Below are positions 48,410 to 59,370 of a DNA stretch of 64,000 bases, piece by piece. This stretch comes from Spirodela intermedia (taxonomy: Eukaryota > Streptophyta > Magnoliopsida > Alismatales > Araceae): NCBI GenBank assembly GCA_902729315.2, contig LR746265.1:5808892-5872891 (forward strand), read 5' to 3'. The notes under the pieces are model-generated. The model was given only the letters and a program-made list of their open reading frames with translations, was not told the origin of the DNA and did no database searches. Positions within the stretch are counted from its first letter, which is position 1; every line of letters begins with the position of its first letter. Position numbers and translations under genes: made by a program.

Positions 48410-49230
48410 CGACGCCTAATACCCTCCTACCTTAATGTGTAATACGTGTCAGATGCAGATCCTTGTTTGAAGAAGAATTACGTTAATTTCGAGGCCATGA
48501 CTGCGCCTATATTCAGTCCGCGACTAAGCGTCGATACTGATAACAACAGTACAGTCTAAGTATCCTAGTTTAAGGACTTGTACCTATTTGAAGCCAACCG
48601 GTTGCCACGTATTTTATGTCATTACTGGTTCCCACAACACTTCTGCTCTTCTTTGAACGATCACTGGACTAATCTCTCTCCTGTAGTAGCACCCTCCCCT
48701 TGCTACTTGTATGGGCCACTATCTTCACCTTTTCAGTGCAAGATCCCAACGATGGGCTCGGAAAAAAAGTACTACAAATCAGATTGTCGTCACAATATCA
48801 AGCCTTAATTAACAAGAATGATCAACCACTGAGCCCACCGATGGGCATGGAAAGTCCAATGGGCTGCCCTACACGACCGAATACCTACCGTTCAGCCTCA
48901 ATAATAATAATAATAATAATAATATAAAAATAATAAAATAATAGTTATAATAATAAAATAATAATACTCCGGTGGTTTTTAATATTCAGATGGACCTCCC
49001 CCGCAAAATGCAAAAATCGAGTTGGCCCCAGACAGCAACCTGCTGTAATCTTCTTGACTTCAGGATCATAGTTTCGTCTGTATGTGTCTGCGGGTGTGTG
49101 CGATAAGGCCGGAAAAAGTCGGCCAAAGAAAATGCGAATGTGATCCAAAGAAAAGAGGACAACTTATTTCTAATTTAAATGAAACTCACACTGGTCCACG
49201 GGATGATCGAGAAGAATTTTCAGCGAACAT
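48410..49230. other. Spacer between P450-4 and P450-5
   Basis: No gene is seen. An (AAT/ATA)n microsatellite lies at 48899-48925, followed by a less regular ATA-rich stretch to 48967. Confidence 0.6.
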
Positions 49231-49353
49231 AATTGGTGAGCAGATTTTTCTTCGAATGCGTGTCAGACGATTTCCTAATATCAGGGGAGGCAGCCTGTGT
49301 CGGGATAGCCATCGCCCCCGTCTCACATGGCATTCTCCGTTCCCCTCCTCACC

Positions 49354-51441
49354 ATGGACCTCCTCCTGGACCCATGCCTGCTACTTCTGCTCGCAGCGGC
49401 CCTCGTGGCGGGCCCCCTTCTCTCCGCCGTAGCGATGTGGCGGAGGAGCAGGGGACGCAAACGACTGTACCACCGTGTTGTGGGCACCAATTTCCAGATG
49501 CTGCTCCATTTCCGCCAGCAGTACGACTACGCTACTAACCTCTCCCGGCGCCACAGGACCTTCCGGATCCTCAACTCCCCGTTCCACAGCGATGTCTACA
49601 CCTGCGACCCCGCCGTCGTCGAGCACATCCTCCGAACCAACTTTCAGAACTACGGCAAGGTCAGGGAGACTGCGGCTGCCGCCTTCCGACGAGCTCGCGT
49701 TCTGCTGTTTACTCATTGCCTTCTGGCTCCGGAGCAAAGGCCTAACCAACGGTGTTCCTCCCTGCAGGGAACGTTTAACTATGGGATCATGAACGATCTG
49801 CTCGGGGACGGGATCTTCGCGGTGGACGGGGCTCATTGGCGCCACCAGAGGAAGTTGGCGAGCCACGAGTTCTCAACGAGAGCTTTGAAGGACATCAGTG
49901 GTGCCGTCTTCAAGAAGAACAGTGTCAGGCTGGCCCAGGCCGTTGCCGAGGTCGCCGACTCCAACCAGGCAATAGATCTTCAGGTTTGTCCTCTTTGAAA
50001 AGGAAAACTTGATCATCCCCGCCCCGACGAGCTTTATATATATATATATGGTGGTTGAAGGGCCCCGAAAAGACATACGAACGATAGCTCGTAGAATCTG
50101 ATGAAATCCCGACGGGTCTTCAATTTTTTTCCCGATCTACGGCAGGACTGGTTTGTGAAGTCCACAATGGACTCCATATTTGAAGTCTCCTTCGGCACCG
50201 AGCTCAACAGCCTGCAGGGGACGAACGCTGAGACGAGGGAATTCTTGAGAGCGCTGGATGAGTCGACTGAACTCATCAACCGGCGGTACATCGATCCCTT
50301 GTGGAAGGTGATGCGATTCATCAATGTCGGGTCGGCTGCGGTGCTGAAGGACAACGTCAGAATCATCGACGACTACATTCACAGGCTGATTCGCTCCAAG
50401 ATCGCCCAAATGTCGAACCAGAAGGTGAGACTCGGTGCAGAGATCACTACGAATTGCCGATGCTCGTGGGGTGTTTGATTAAGTTCCTACTCCCGCAGGT
50501 AGATAAGCTAGACATCCTGTCGAGGTTTCTTAATGAGAGACCGAATGATCCCGAGAACTTGACTGATCGGTATCTCAGAGACATAATCCTCAACTTCATC
50601 ATCGCTGGCAAGGACACGACGGCGGGCACCCTGTCCTGGTTCATCTACCTTCTCTGCAGGCATCCCCCTGTGGAAGAGAAGATATTCGAAGAAGTTAAGG
50701 AGGCAGTAGGCGCCAAAGGCGGCGTGTCCGTGGAAGAATTCGCGGCAAACGTAACCGAGGAATCGCTGGGGAAGATGACGTACCTACATGCGGCTATAAC
50801 GGAGACCCTGCGTCTTTATCCCGCTGTTCCACTGGTGAGCCATTAAGCACTCCGTTGGCATCTGTGATCAAGAGATCCTTTCTGACAGATGGGCGGCGGT
50901 CCTTCTGATCACGATTTGCAGGATGGGAAGATCTGCTTCTCAGACGATTCATTGCCCGACGGGTACGACGTGAAAGCGGGGGAGTTCATTCTATACCAGC
51001 CGTACGCCATGGGGAGAATGAAGTACTTATGGGGCGAGGACGCGGAGATCTTTCGGCCGGAAAGATGGCTCGATGCGGATGGGAACTTCTGTCCGGAGAG
51101 CCCATTCAAATTCACGGCCTTTCAGGTGAGGAAGAAGAAGAAGAAGAAGAAGAAGAAGAAGGAGAAGAAGGCTGAATCTCTGAAAAATTTCCCCATTGTC
51201 GTCGTCTTCATCTTCTTTTCTCAGGACGGTATTTAGTAACTTGGGCATTGTTTGGACGCAGGCGGGTCCTCGGATATGCCTGGGGAAGGAGTTCGCCTAC
51301 CGTCAGATGAAGATCTTCGCAGCGGTCCTCCTCCGTTTCTTCACCTTCAAACTGAGAGACGAGGAAGAAGCCGTCCACTACAAGATGACTTTTACTCTTT
51401 TCATGAACCCAGGCCTCAATGTTCATGTTTTCCACAGGTGA
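49354..51441 (+). CDS. CYP704: Cytochrome P450, CYP704 family, type II (P450-5)
   Basis: Exons 49354-49659, 49768-49983, 50146-50424, 50499-50834, 50922-51125 and 51262-51441. They total 1521 nt, 506 residues, all phase 0. The start MDLLLDP matches MDLLINP of P450-3; the in-frame ATG at 49327 is not conserved there. The motifs are complete: LLGDGIFAVDGAHWRHQRK, AGKDTTAG, ETLRLYPAVPL, FRPERW and FTAFQAGPRICLGKEF (heme Cys 453). Intron 5 carries a GAA microsatellite just after the donor. The similarity with P450-3 extends through introns and both flanks, so the two arose by a recent inverted duplication. The substrate is likely a fatty acid or a related lipid, by family. Confidence 0.92.
51130..51168 (+). 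repeat. (GAA)n microsatellite in P450-5 intron 5
   Basis: About 12 GAA/AAG units begin 4-5 bp after the exon 5 donor. P450-3 lacks this expansion at the same place. Confidence 0.9.
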
Positions 51442-51449
51442 CGCTTCTT

Positions 51450-51927
51450 AGATGATGGTCTTGTCATGTAGCATGTAGCTTCTAAATCGGATACCCACTA
51501 ACGTAACAAGATCGAATTTCGATTGCGCCCTATGAATAGTATCTTAGATCACACGGAAGTCCTTTAGAGCGCTCTGATGAAGAGCTGGAAGATGCAGATG
51601 ACATATCAATAATTTTAAACATATAAATGACTCCCTTTGCTAGCGAATGATGTGCTCTTGTCCTTTAATGAAGGTCACGAGGCCAACTAGAGGTAAGGCT
51701 GGGTCACCTAAAGGGACCCTCAAAGATTTAGTACCCTGGATGGTATAAGGACTATTCTTTCCCCTTTATGAGTATAAAGGGGTGTAAATAGGGCTTTGAA
51801 TGTCTGATTTCAGTAATAGAGGAAGCAACAAGAACAACCCACGAACTAGGGCATAATGCGGAAAAAATTGGCATGTAAATAAGAGTAGCTGCCAAGTGTA
51901 GCTAGGGTAAGGAACGAGCACACCTAG
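51450..51927. other. 3' flank of P450-5 and unassigned DNA
   Basis: The first about 90 bp match the P450-3 flank in inverted orientation. Beyond that no gene is seen. In minus-strand order this would be the start of the internal region of the copia element whose LTR lies next to it, but no gag is recognisable. Confidence 0.4.
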
Positions 51928-52199
51928 TTGGCTCTGATACCATGTTAGATCATGCATAAATCATTTCGTTTGGATTCGGATCTGACTGAGGAAGAACATG
52001 TGTAACCCTAGCTGCCGAATGGAAGAGACGAGAGAGAGAAAAATCATGGAGAGAGAAAAATAGCTTCGTTAATCCAAAAAGATACAAAGATATATATATA
52101 TATATATATATACATAATGAGTTGGATCTATCTACTGAATCTACTTATGCCCGAATCTGACCTATTAACAATATGGATAGTCTATAGATAATATTAACA
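51928..52199 (-). mobile_element. Copia-type LTR with primer-binding site
   Basis: TTGGCTCTGATACCA (51928-51942) is the reverse complement of the initiator-Met tRNA primer-binding site TGGTATCAGAGCCAA. Directly next to it begins TGTTAGATCATG (51943), the end of an LTR read on the minus strand. The other LTR end is probably TAACA at 52199 (257 bp) or at 52170 (228 bp). A TA microsatellite (52089-52112) lies inside. The internal region is almost entirely missing, since P450-5 ends 0.5 kb away. Confidence 0.65.
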
Positions 52200-52655
52200 G
52201 CATTAATAGTCTAACCTCATATAGGAAGAAAATCACACTAGAGCGTGTGCGCTCGCCTGAATAATTGCATTATGAGCTGAGTCGAAAAGGACCAAGTCGA
52301 TGAGTACTGATCGCAATTCATACAACCAATTTTGACCCATCCTGTAGGCTGATCCTAATGGAGTTCATAAGGGGATTTGAATTATATTAATTTTCCCCTT
52401 GAGATACCGTGTTAATCACCATCTAATCAACACGTGCGAGGAGAAGACTAGATGACCAAAGGCTATGACGATGTGGCTGTGCCTTGTGGGTGTAGAAGCA
52501 ACAGCCTGTCCTTTCTTTCTTTATTGCTTAGAGAACTTTTGTTCTGATAGGCACCTCGGGTCAAGGGTAACAAAACACGGGAAGTTTACTAAAGGTTGAC
52601 TATGAACAGTCCTATTTGGCTAGAGCTCGAGCTTGGTTACAACCAGACGAGGTCT
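52200..52655. other. Intergenic DNA, no gene seen
   Basis: Mixed composition and no convincing reading frame or repeat motif. Confidence 0.5.
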
Positions 52656-52661
52656 CAGCAC

Positions 52662-52923
<262 letters not shown>

Positions 52924-53069
52924 ATAGAGTGAAATAGGGAAAACAAAAGATGAAGAGTCCTGACGGGGCTCTTCTAGATAAAGGGTAAGGGGTAAGATCT
53001 GGGGGAGGAGGTATGATCTGAAAACATAAAGGACAGATGCTGGGAGCCTTCTCCCATCACTATGACCCC

Positions 53070-53430
53070 ACAACAAATATGCAAGCTAAATTTAATGAAC
53101 TATGAGATGGCCTAAGAATATGTGAACAAATAAAAATTAAACAAATTATCATTGAAACAGATTCGCTTACCCTCTCCAATATGCTTCAAAACAGAACATG
53201 CAAACAATGGAAATTGAAGCATCGGTGGTGAAAAATAATGAACCAGTTCCACTGAATTTCTGAAATTAATCACCAATATAGAGAAGAAACCGAGTGGCTG
53301 ATTTTCTAGCCAATGAAGGTGTGCAGACGGACGAGAAAAGGAAAATTTATTTCAATGTACAGGAACTGCCAAGAAGGGGGAGAAGTCTCTTCAACATAGA
53401 AAAGTGGGGACTTCCAGCCACAAGGAGAGT
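53070..53430 (+). mobile_element. 3' end of a LINE: RNase H remnant
   Basis: The plus-strand translation reads GLRICEQIKIKQIIIETDSL then LSNMLQNR, and after frame changes NRVADFLANEG, ELPRRGRSLFNIEKWGLP and a stop near 53438. This matches the RNase H domain at the C-terminus of plant L1-type LINEs (GL..A..LG...I..E.DS, N..AD.LAN.G). Several frameshifts are present, and no upstream reverse transcriptase is seen in the window. Confidence 0.65.
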
Positions 53431-53439
53431 CCGATGAAT

Positions 53440-54280
53440 AGACACACAATCCAGAGAATAACACGTGGTGAATAGGTATGAAACTTGAACTTTGAGTTAA
53501 TTATGTATGACTATATTACCCAAATACATCACAATTTCATTGGACTAGCATTTAAATCATGCGGGTGAACAAGATTTGTGTAAGATAGGCCTGAAAGAGT
53601 AACCTATACCCTCAGTAAGTGACCATGGTGAGCCATATCCCATATCTTGAGGACACAAGGACTCATCAAGTGCATTGGAAAATGAGATTGTGAGACTGAG
53701 ATGGGCCATAGAGGCGTCTCAGAGCATGTCTATATAATCCAAGGGAATAGTTATTGATGTAGGATAGCTACGACAGACACAGGGTGGGTTGACTAAGGGT
53801 AATGTATGGGTGGATAAATCAAGCCACAAAATCACACCATCGATTCGAACCTTTAAATCTGGAGAAAATGATGATGACTGATTATCTAGAAAATGTGGTA
53901 GTAATCGTTGTAAATTCTAGATTCAGAAACATAATTTTATAATATTTCACCTCACAAAGTATAACTGAGTAAGGGTCGAACCACAGAGAGCTAGGAATTA
54001 ATCAGAGAATTTCTTTAGTGATTTTATATTTATCTTTATATATTTATATTTATTTTATTTGTAACAATAAGGAAACCCTAAAATCGGAATAACTTTACCT
54101 TATCCAGCGCTCCAGCGGCACCAACGACGGGCACGCGAGCGCATATGCGATGAATGAACAGTGGTGCGCGGGTGGAAATGCGCCGGCGACAGTGCATGAG
54201 CGGTGATGTGCCTGAAAACGGTGCAGGGGCGGTCATGCGTCTGTGAGCGTGGCGTGGTGGTGACGCGTCAACAACCGTTG
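53440..54280. other. Unassigned DNA before the minisatellite
   Basis: No gene is seen. From about 54120 a degenerate first copy of the minisatellite unit can be traced (GATGTGCC...GGGGCGGTCATGCGTCTGTGAGCG). Confidence 0.4.
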
Positions 54281-54281
54281 C

Positions 54282-54555
54282 GCGGGCGATGCGCGTCGGC
54301 GAGCGTCGCGCAGACACTGATGCGCCGGAGAATGGCGCACGGGTGAGGACGGTCCTGCTAGCGGTACACGGGCGGTCACTCGTCCGTGAGCTTCGCGCGG
54401 TCAGTCAGCAAGCTTCATGCGGGCGATGCGCATCGTCGAGCGTCGCGCAGACGATGATGCGCCAGAAAATGGCGCACGGGTGAGGGCGCTCCTGCGAGCG
54501 GTACGCAGGCGGTCACCCGTCCGCGAGTTTCACGCGGTTAGTGACACGTCAGCGA
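54282..54555. repeat. CpG-rich minisatellite, 137-bp period
   Basis: 54282-54418 and 54419-54555 are tandem copies that share GCGGGCGATGCGC, GAGCGTCGCGCAGAC, GATGCGCC, ATGGCGCACGGGTGAG, GCGGTAC and GCGGTCAC. A more diverged copy precedes them at about 54140-54280. The period is not a multiple of three, so the long frames here are unlikely to be coding. It is an island of CpG-dense DNA in AT-rich surroundings. Confidence 0.85.
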
Positions 54556-54559
54556 GCAG

Positions 54560-57400
54560 GCGAACGAGCACGCGGGCAGCAGTCAACGAGCGGGTGGACG
54601 AGCGCGCGGGCAGCAGGCGTACGGGCAGTGACGCAAGCGAGAGGCGGAATGTTTCGTTCCTCTGGTGTCACACCATTTCTGGCCCAAGGTAACAATCTCC
54701 TTCTTTCTCCAAATCAGATGATCTGGTCCGCTTCTTCACTCAACCTGACACTCAAAGGACAGAGTGGATCCAAGAAACTGCTGCACTAAAGCGGCCAAGA
54801 TAAAGTTTGGGACAGAAACAAGGATGCCCTATAATGAGGGAGAAAGAGGGTGTAAATAGAGGTCCTGATTTCTCAAAGTGAGAAATCCACGATATATGGC
54901 CTCTCCTCAATTTCAGATTTGGGCCTTTCCTGTTGGGCTTTGAACGTGGGTTGGCTGCTTCTCTCCTCCACATTTAATATCCAATTTATCTAGGTCCTGA
55001 ATTCAATAAAATTCTAAGAAAAATGTCAATAATCCACTTGATTCAAAACAATCAATGGGGTTAGTTCACATGTCAATAAATACCCAAAATAAGGACTAGA
55101 TAAATAATGCATGTTTATTTCATTTTAATCATAAACAAGTGATAATTACCATTCCCATGAAAATATAAATGATTAATTAAAGCATAAAAACATGTAATTA
55201 TCACTACATATTTGATATCATCAAAGATGCAGCCCCGTTCCTCAGTTGAGGGCGGGAGTACTGTCTTACAACCACCACGATAAGTAAAGCTCCAAATTCA
55301 AAATCCTAGATGGTTAACCACGAGATTACATTAAATCTGATGGTAGTGAAAAAACACATAAGAAAATACTAGATGAAATAATATGAGTCACCAAAGAGTG
55401 AAGAGAAGACCTTCAAGACTGATACAGTGCGAGGGGCGGTGCGGCAAGCCTCAAGTTGTGGCGGCATGGTGTGGAAGATGGAGACTGGAAATCTTGTTGA
55501 TCAATCTTCAATCTTGAATCAGGCTCTTTGGCGAGGGAATCCTGGATCCAACTGCGTAGTTAGTTGGTGGGGGATCAAGGGGGAAGCCAACCCCTTGCGG
55601 GGTTCGGGGCAGTGCCCCGAAACCTAAACCGGGGGTGATTCCACATGCTCGCCCAATGGAGGACCTTGACGTTCCCATGGCGAAACGGGTGGCTGTGGTA
55701 ATCGTCACGTGCGAGGGGCAATGGGCAGATGTGTAGTGGGGGAGAGTCATGGCTGCGTCGACTGCCGACAACCTGAAAGCAAGGCCTCACGACGAGTCAA
55801 CACTCGTCGTCATGAACGTTGTCGTCTACCGCCGGCAGTAGATGACAACGCGCCAGTTAGACGGTGCGATCAGCGGCGAGAGAGATTGGTTGTTCGCTCT
55901 TGAATGGTGGATCACGGTGGATGGAGGGTGGAGTCGTGCACTCATGATGGGCGGATGGGCGCCAGAGGGTCGCCTCTCAGTGGCGGTGGTGGCGGCGGCA
56001 GTGGTTACAATGGCGGCGGCGGTGACTGAGAGGAAACCTTAGGGCAAACTCTGAAAATGATGTCTAAATCTCCAAAATTCACCGCCAAAACTGTCCATTC
56101 CAGTGCTAATCCTATTTATAGGGTCAGGAATTCGTTAAAGGGAACTAAATGAAAGGAAAATCCCAATAATAAATAAAGTTCGGATCTTGGATCCTAGGTT
56201 GATGATGTCGACGTGGCATGATTCTTTTGCTGGCCTTCCCCTCCTGTGGTGGCGCCGTCCCTTCAAATGGTGTGACTGGGACGTTTGCCCCACCAGTTAT
56301 CCACAGCTAGTGATTGAAATCCATGCAAGAAAGAATCTGGTGTACCAAGATGGAAATTCGGAAAAAAAAGAAGGGGGAAGGAAAGCTCCAATAATCGGTA
56401 ACTTTCTCCCTGCCCTCCCCTTTCACAATCAGGAGGAAAAAGGGAAAAAAAGGGAAAGAGATGAAGGAGAAATCCAAAAAAAGGCGGGGAAAGAAAGGAA
56501 ATGTGAGGAAAAAGCTGCATTCCTTCCTGACGTCAAGAGCAGACGACGAGGACTTTATTGCTGAGACAAAATGGTGCTGGCCGAAGTACTATTCGTGTAG
56601 AAGGACAAGACATGTGAGAGTAAGCCTTGTGAATCAAATTGGACTAAAAATTTCCCAACTTATGAGCTTCATGATGATGCGCAGTGTGCCATTAGGATGA
56701 ACGATATGTTCACTGCCAATCACCATATTATAGGGGAGACCCAGAAAACAAGTAAAAAAGAAAATATCATCATCATAGAGGCCCATCCATAGGACATACT
56801 TGGGTATCATAGGCGAACCAAGCAGTAATCTCACATGTCAAAGGACCGAGTGAGGTCCCTAGAACTTTCTCATGTTTTCTTTTAGCATGCGAGCAGGGTT
56901 GAGACATTCAAAACCAGAAGGTGGGAAGCGGGCTAACAGCCACCAGTTGGATTATGAGTACATGCCCATAAAGACTGAAGAGAGAAAGGGCTGACCTTGG
57001 TCTAGTTCCAGTTCAACCATTTTAACAACGCAGCCCAACCAAGCATGCCACTAAAGCCAATGGACCAATCACCCATTGACAAAGCCCAATAATACAAGTA
57101 TTCCTATACCAACAAGGCCGATCAGCCCAACTAAGATGATGGCATGAAGGGAGCAACTCTAGACAAAGTGCTAATGGTCATCGACTACCTGCAGTATGCG
57201 AAGGACATAACCATGGCTAAGGGCACAATACAAGGAAAAGGAGGCCCACTGTGGGCAAACAAATCAAGGAGTAAATGCAACAACCATGAGACAAATGTCC
57301 CCCCACCCCTCTCTTAGTGAGAGATGTACCCCGAGAAAGGAGCAATAAAAAATGTTGTATCTTTTGATTAGTCATTAATAGAATTTACTATGCAAGAAAA
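54560..57400. other. Unassigned repeat-like DNA
   Basis: GC-richer patches (55400-56040, with GGCGGC runs) alternate with plain intergenic sequence. Frames of up to 125 codons (56187-56564) show no domain and are Lys/Glu-rich from purine tracts. I could not tie this block to a known element; it may belong to a degenerate LTR element. Confidence 0.35.
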
Positions 57401-57979
57401 GGGGAAGGGGGAAGGCTAATTTGGGTTAGCTGATCTCTAGGTGCATCAAGACTCCACAAAAGACCTCCTCCTCTTCTACTTGTGGTCCTAATCTTACAGA
57501 TTGGTTATGCCGATTATTAGATCGACACTTCTGCCGAATCGGTTGAGTTCCTTTGGAAGACCCAACTGCGTCATATCTGATCTTAATGGTTTGCCTACTC
57601 CTTATCCAATTATAATGGCCTGACTGTTTTAGAACCTTGTCATCATGGCGTTGGACCATCCATGTTGTTTTTTGCTACTGGGCCATCCTTTGAGCAGCAC
57701 CTCTTCGAGATTGCTGTCCACTTGGTACTGTATTTGAGGCAAGAGCCTAAAAAATACTCCCTCCTAGGAGTTTTACCTTGTCCTTAAGGAAAAATTCTAA
57801 AAATTGGTAGTGAATGGTGCAAGCAGATTCCTATGTGGCTTAAGTTGCATGAATGTTCTTCTACTTGATCATGACTTTTCATCTGAATGAATTATGCCGG
57901 ACAGCCCAAATGACCGTGGGCTCAACAGTCCATGTGAACTCCTCATCTAGGTGGAGGGGCTGATGGGTTTCAGAAATGG

Positions 57980-59228
57980 CTTCTCTCTACATTCTTGGGT
58001 TACGAGATGTGGAAGACTTGGTGAAAGCCAATAGAGACAAGTAACTCTAGCTTGTAAGCCACTGACCCAATCCATTCTAAGATCTTAAATAGGCCAAAAA
58101 TCAGGGATGAAGTTTGTTCTATGATAGGGCCAACATTTGAGGGATTATTAGTGATAGGGATAAAGTCGGAGGAAGACAGAGTCTCCTGACTAGAATTCTA
58201 TGTGTCTACTCTATCTATCAACTAGTGTCTTCATATGGGCTTGGGCTGAATCAAATGATGTTTGAGTTGGTCAAGCATCTAGTCCCATTCCTATAAGAGG
58301 ACAGGAGGCTTGCACTTGTAGATGACCCGGAAAATCATGTTGATACATTATAGTTGGTGTTGAACCAATATGTGGCCCATGATATTCAAGTGCTCCATTA
58401 TTTTGGACAATCCCTGTGTGAAACAATGGAGGTAAGTCTCGAGGTTCTGATTGATGACTTCTAATTGCCCATCTATATGTGGATGATAGGAGATTTTTTG
58501 TTAGAGTGTGGTCTTATGAAGTTTGAAGAGTTTCTATTAGAAGACGGCCATAAAAAATTGATCTTTATAGATGAGGATCGACTCTAGAAACCCTTAAAGG
58601 CACACTATGTCTCAGATGAAGATCAATATAATATCTCTCATGGTGAATGGATGCCTAAAAAGTCAAAAGCCTTTTTCATTTAATAAAAAAATCATGTTAT
58701 AAAATATTTATAATTTAATAGTTTATACATGTATTGCAATTTATAAAATACTTATACATGTTATAAGTGATTTAGAATCTCATGAAAATATATTTATATT
58801 AACTGCATACTCTTATTAAAATGTTTTAAGTTTTAACCATAACAAATATACATGTCCTATCATGTAATAATGAGACTTTATCAAGCACTGCAATGTACAA
58901 TTATTATCATTTCCTTCTCATAGAGTGAGTATCATTGTTCTATCTCATTCAATTTTCTTCTTTCAAAAGTAATGAGGTGGCCTTCATACATGAGAACTTT
59001 GTCAAATTTAGGTAATAAGAGGACCATTTTCTCGATGATGGCTATTTGTAAATTGTCAAACATCTATGGGTACCCCTCTATTTAGATCTATATTCAGTCC
59101 TTCCTAAGGAACTTTGTCACTTGCACAACCAATTGTGAGAAGCCTTTCATGAATTTTTGATAGTAGTCAACAAGGCTTAAAAATGACCTCTACTCGAATA
59201 CTCCCCTAGGAATTAACCATTTATCGAT
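57980..59228 (-). mobile_element. Chromovirus fragment: RNase H and integrase C-terminal half
   Basis: 58870-59228 aligns with the RNase H region of the chromovirus at 27900-28330. Minus-strand 57980-58520 reads HPHIDGQLEVINQNLETYLHCF near 58490, then LFKILEWIGSVAYKLELLV and FHQVFHIS near 58000-58100. This is the HPQTDGQ...YFGPF.I..R.G.VAYKLELP...HPVFHVS arrangement of chromovirus integrases. The integrase core between 58630 and 58870 is missing. It is decayed. A copia element is inserted at 59228. Confidence 0.8.
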
Positions 59229-59370
59229 TGTTTGATAGTGGTATTGGACTCTTGACCACTAAGGCCTATTATTTAATTTTCTCTCTCATATCTCCTTTCT
59301 TCTATTTAGGAGTCATGTATTCTACTTTGAGATTTTATGAATTCTAGGGTTTTCCTCTTTTGTGTCAACA
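59229..59370 (+). mobile_element. 5' LTR of a copia element (142 bp)
   Basis: Begins TGTTTGATAGTGG exactly where homology to the chromovirus stops, and ends GTGTCAACA directly before the primer-binding site TGGTATCAAAGCC (59371-59383). That site differs by one base from the initiator-Met tRNA site TGGTATCAGAGCC. Confidence 0.75.

Noticed and set aside
54289-54789. Overlapping frames of 64-91 codons in the CpG-rich block
   Set aside because: The 137-bp repeat period is not a multiple of three and the frames change between copies, so a protein is unlikely.
55427-56564. Frames of 64-125 codons in a GC-richer patch
   Set aside because: Low-complexity (Gly/Ala or Lys/Glu) translations from GGC and purine tracts, with no domain or conserved pattern.
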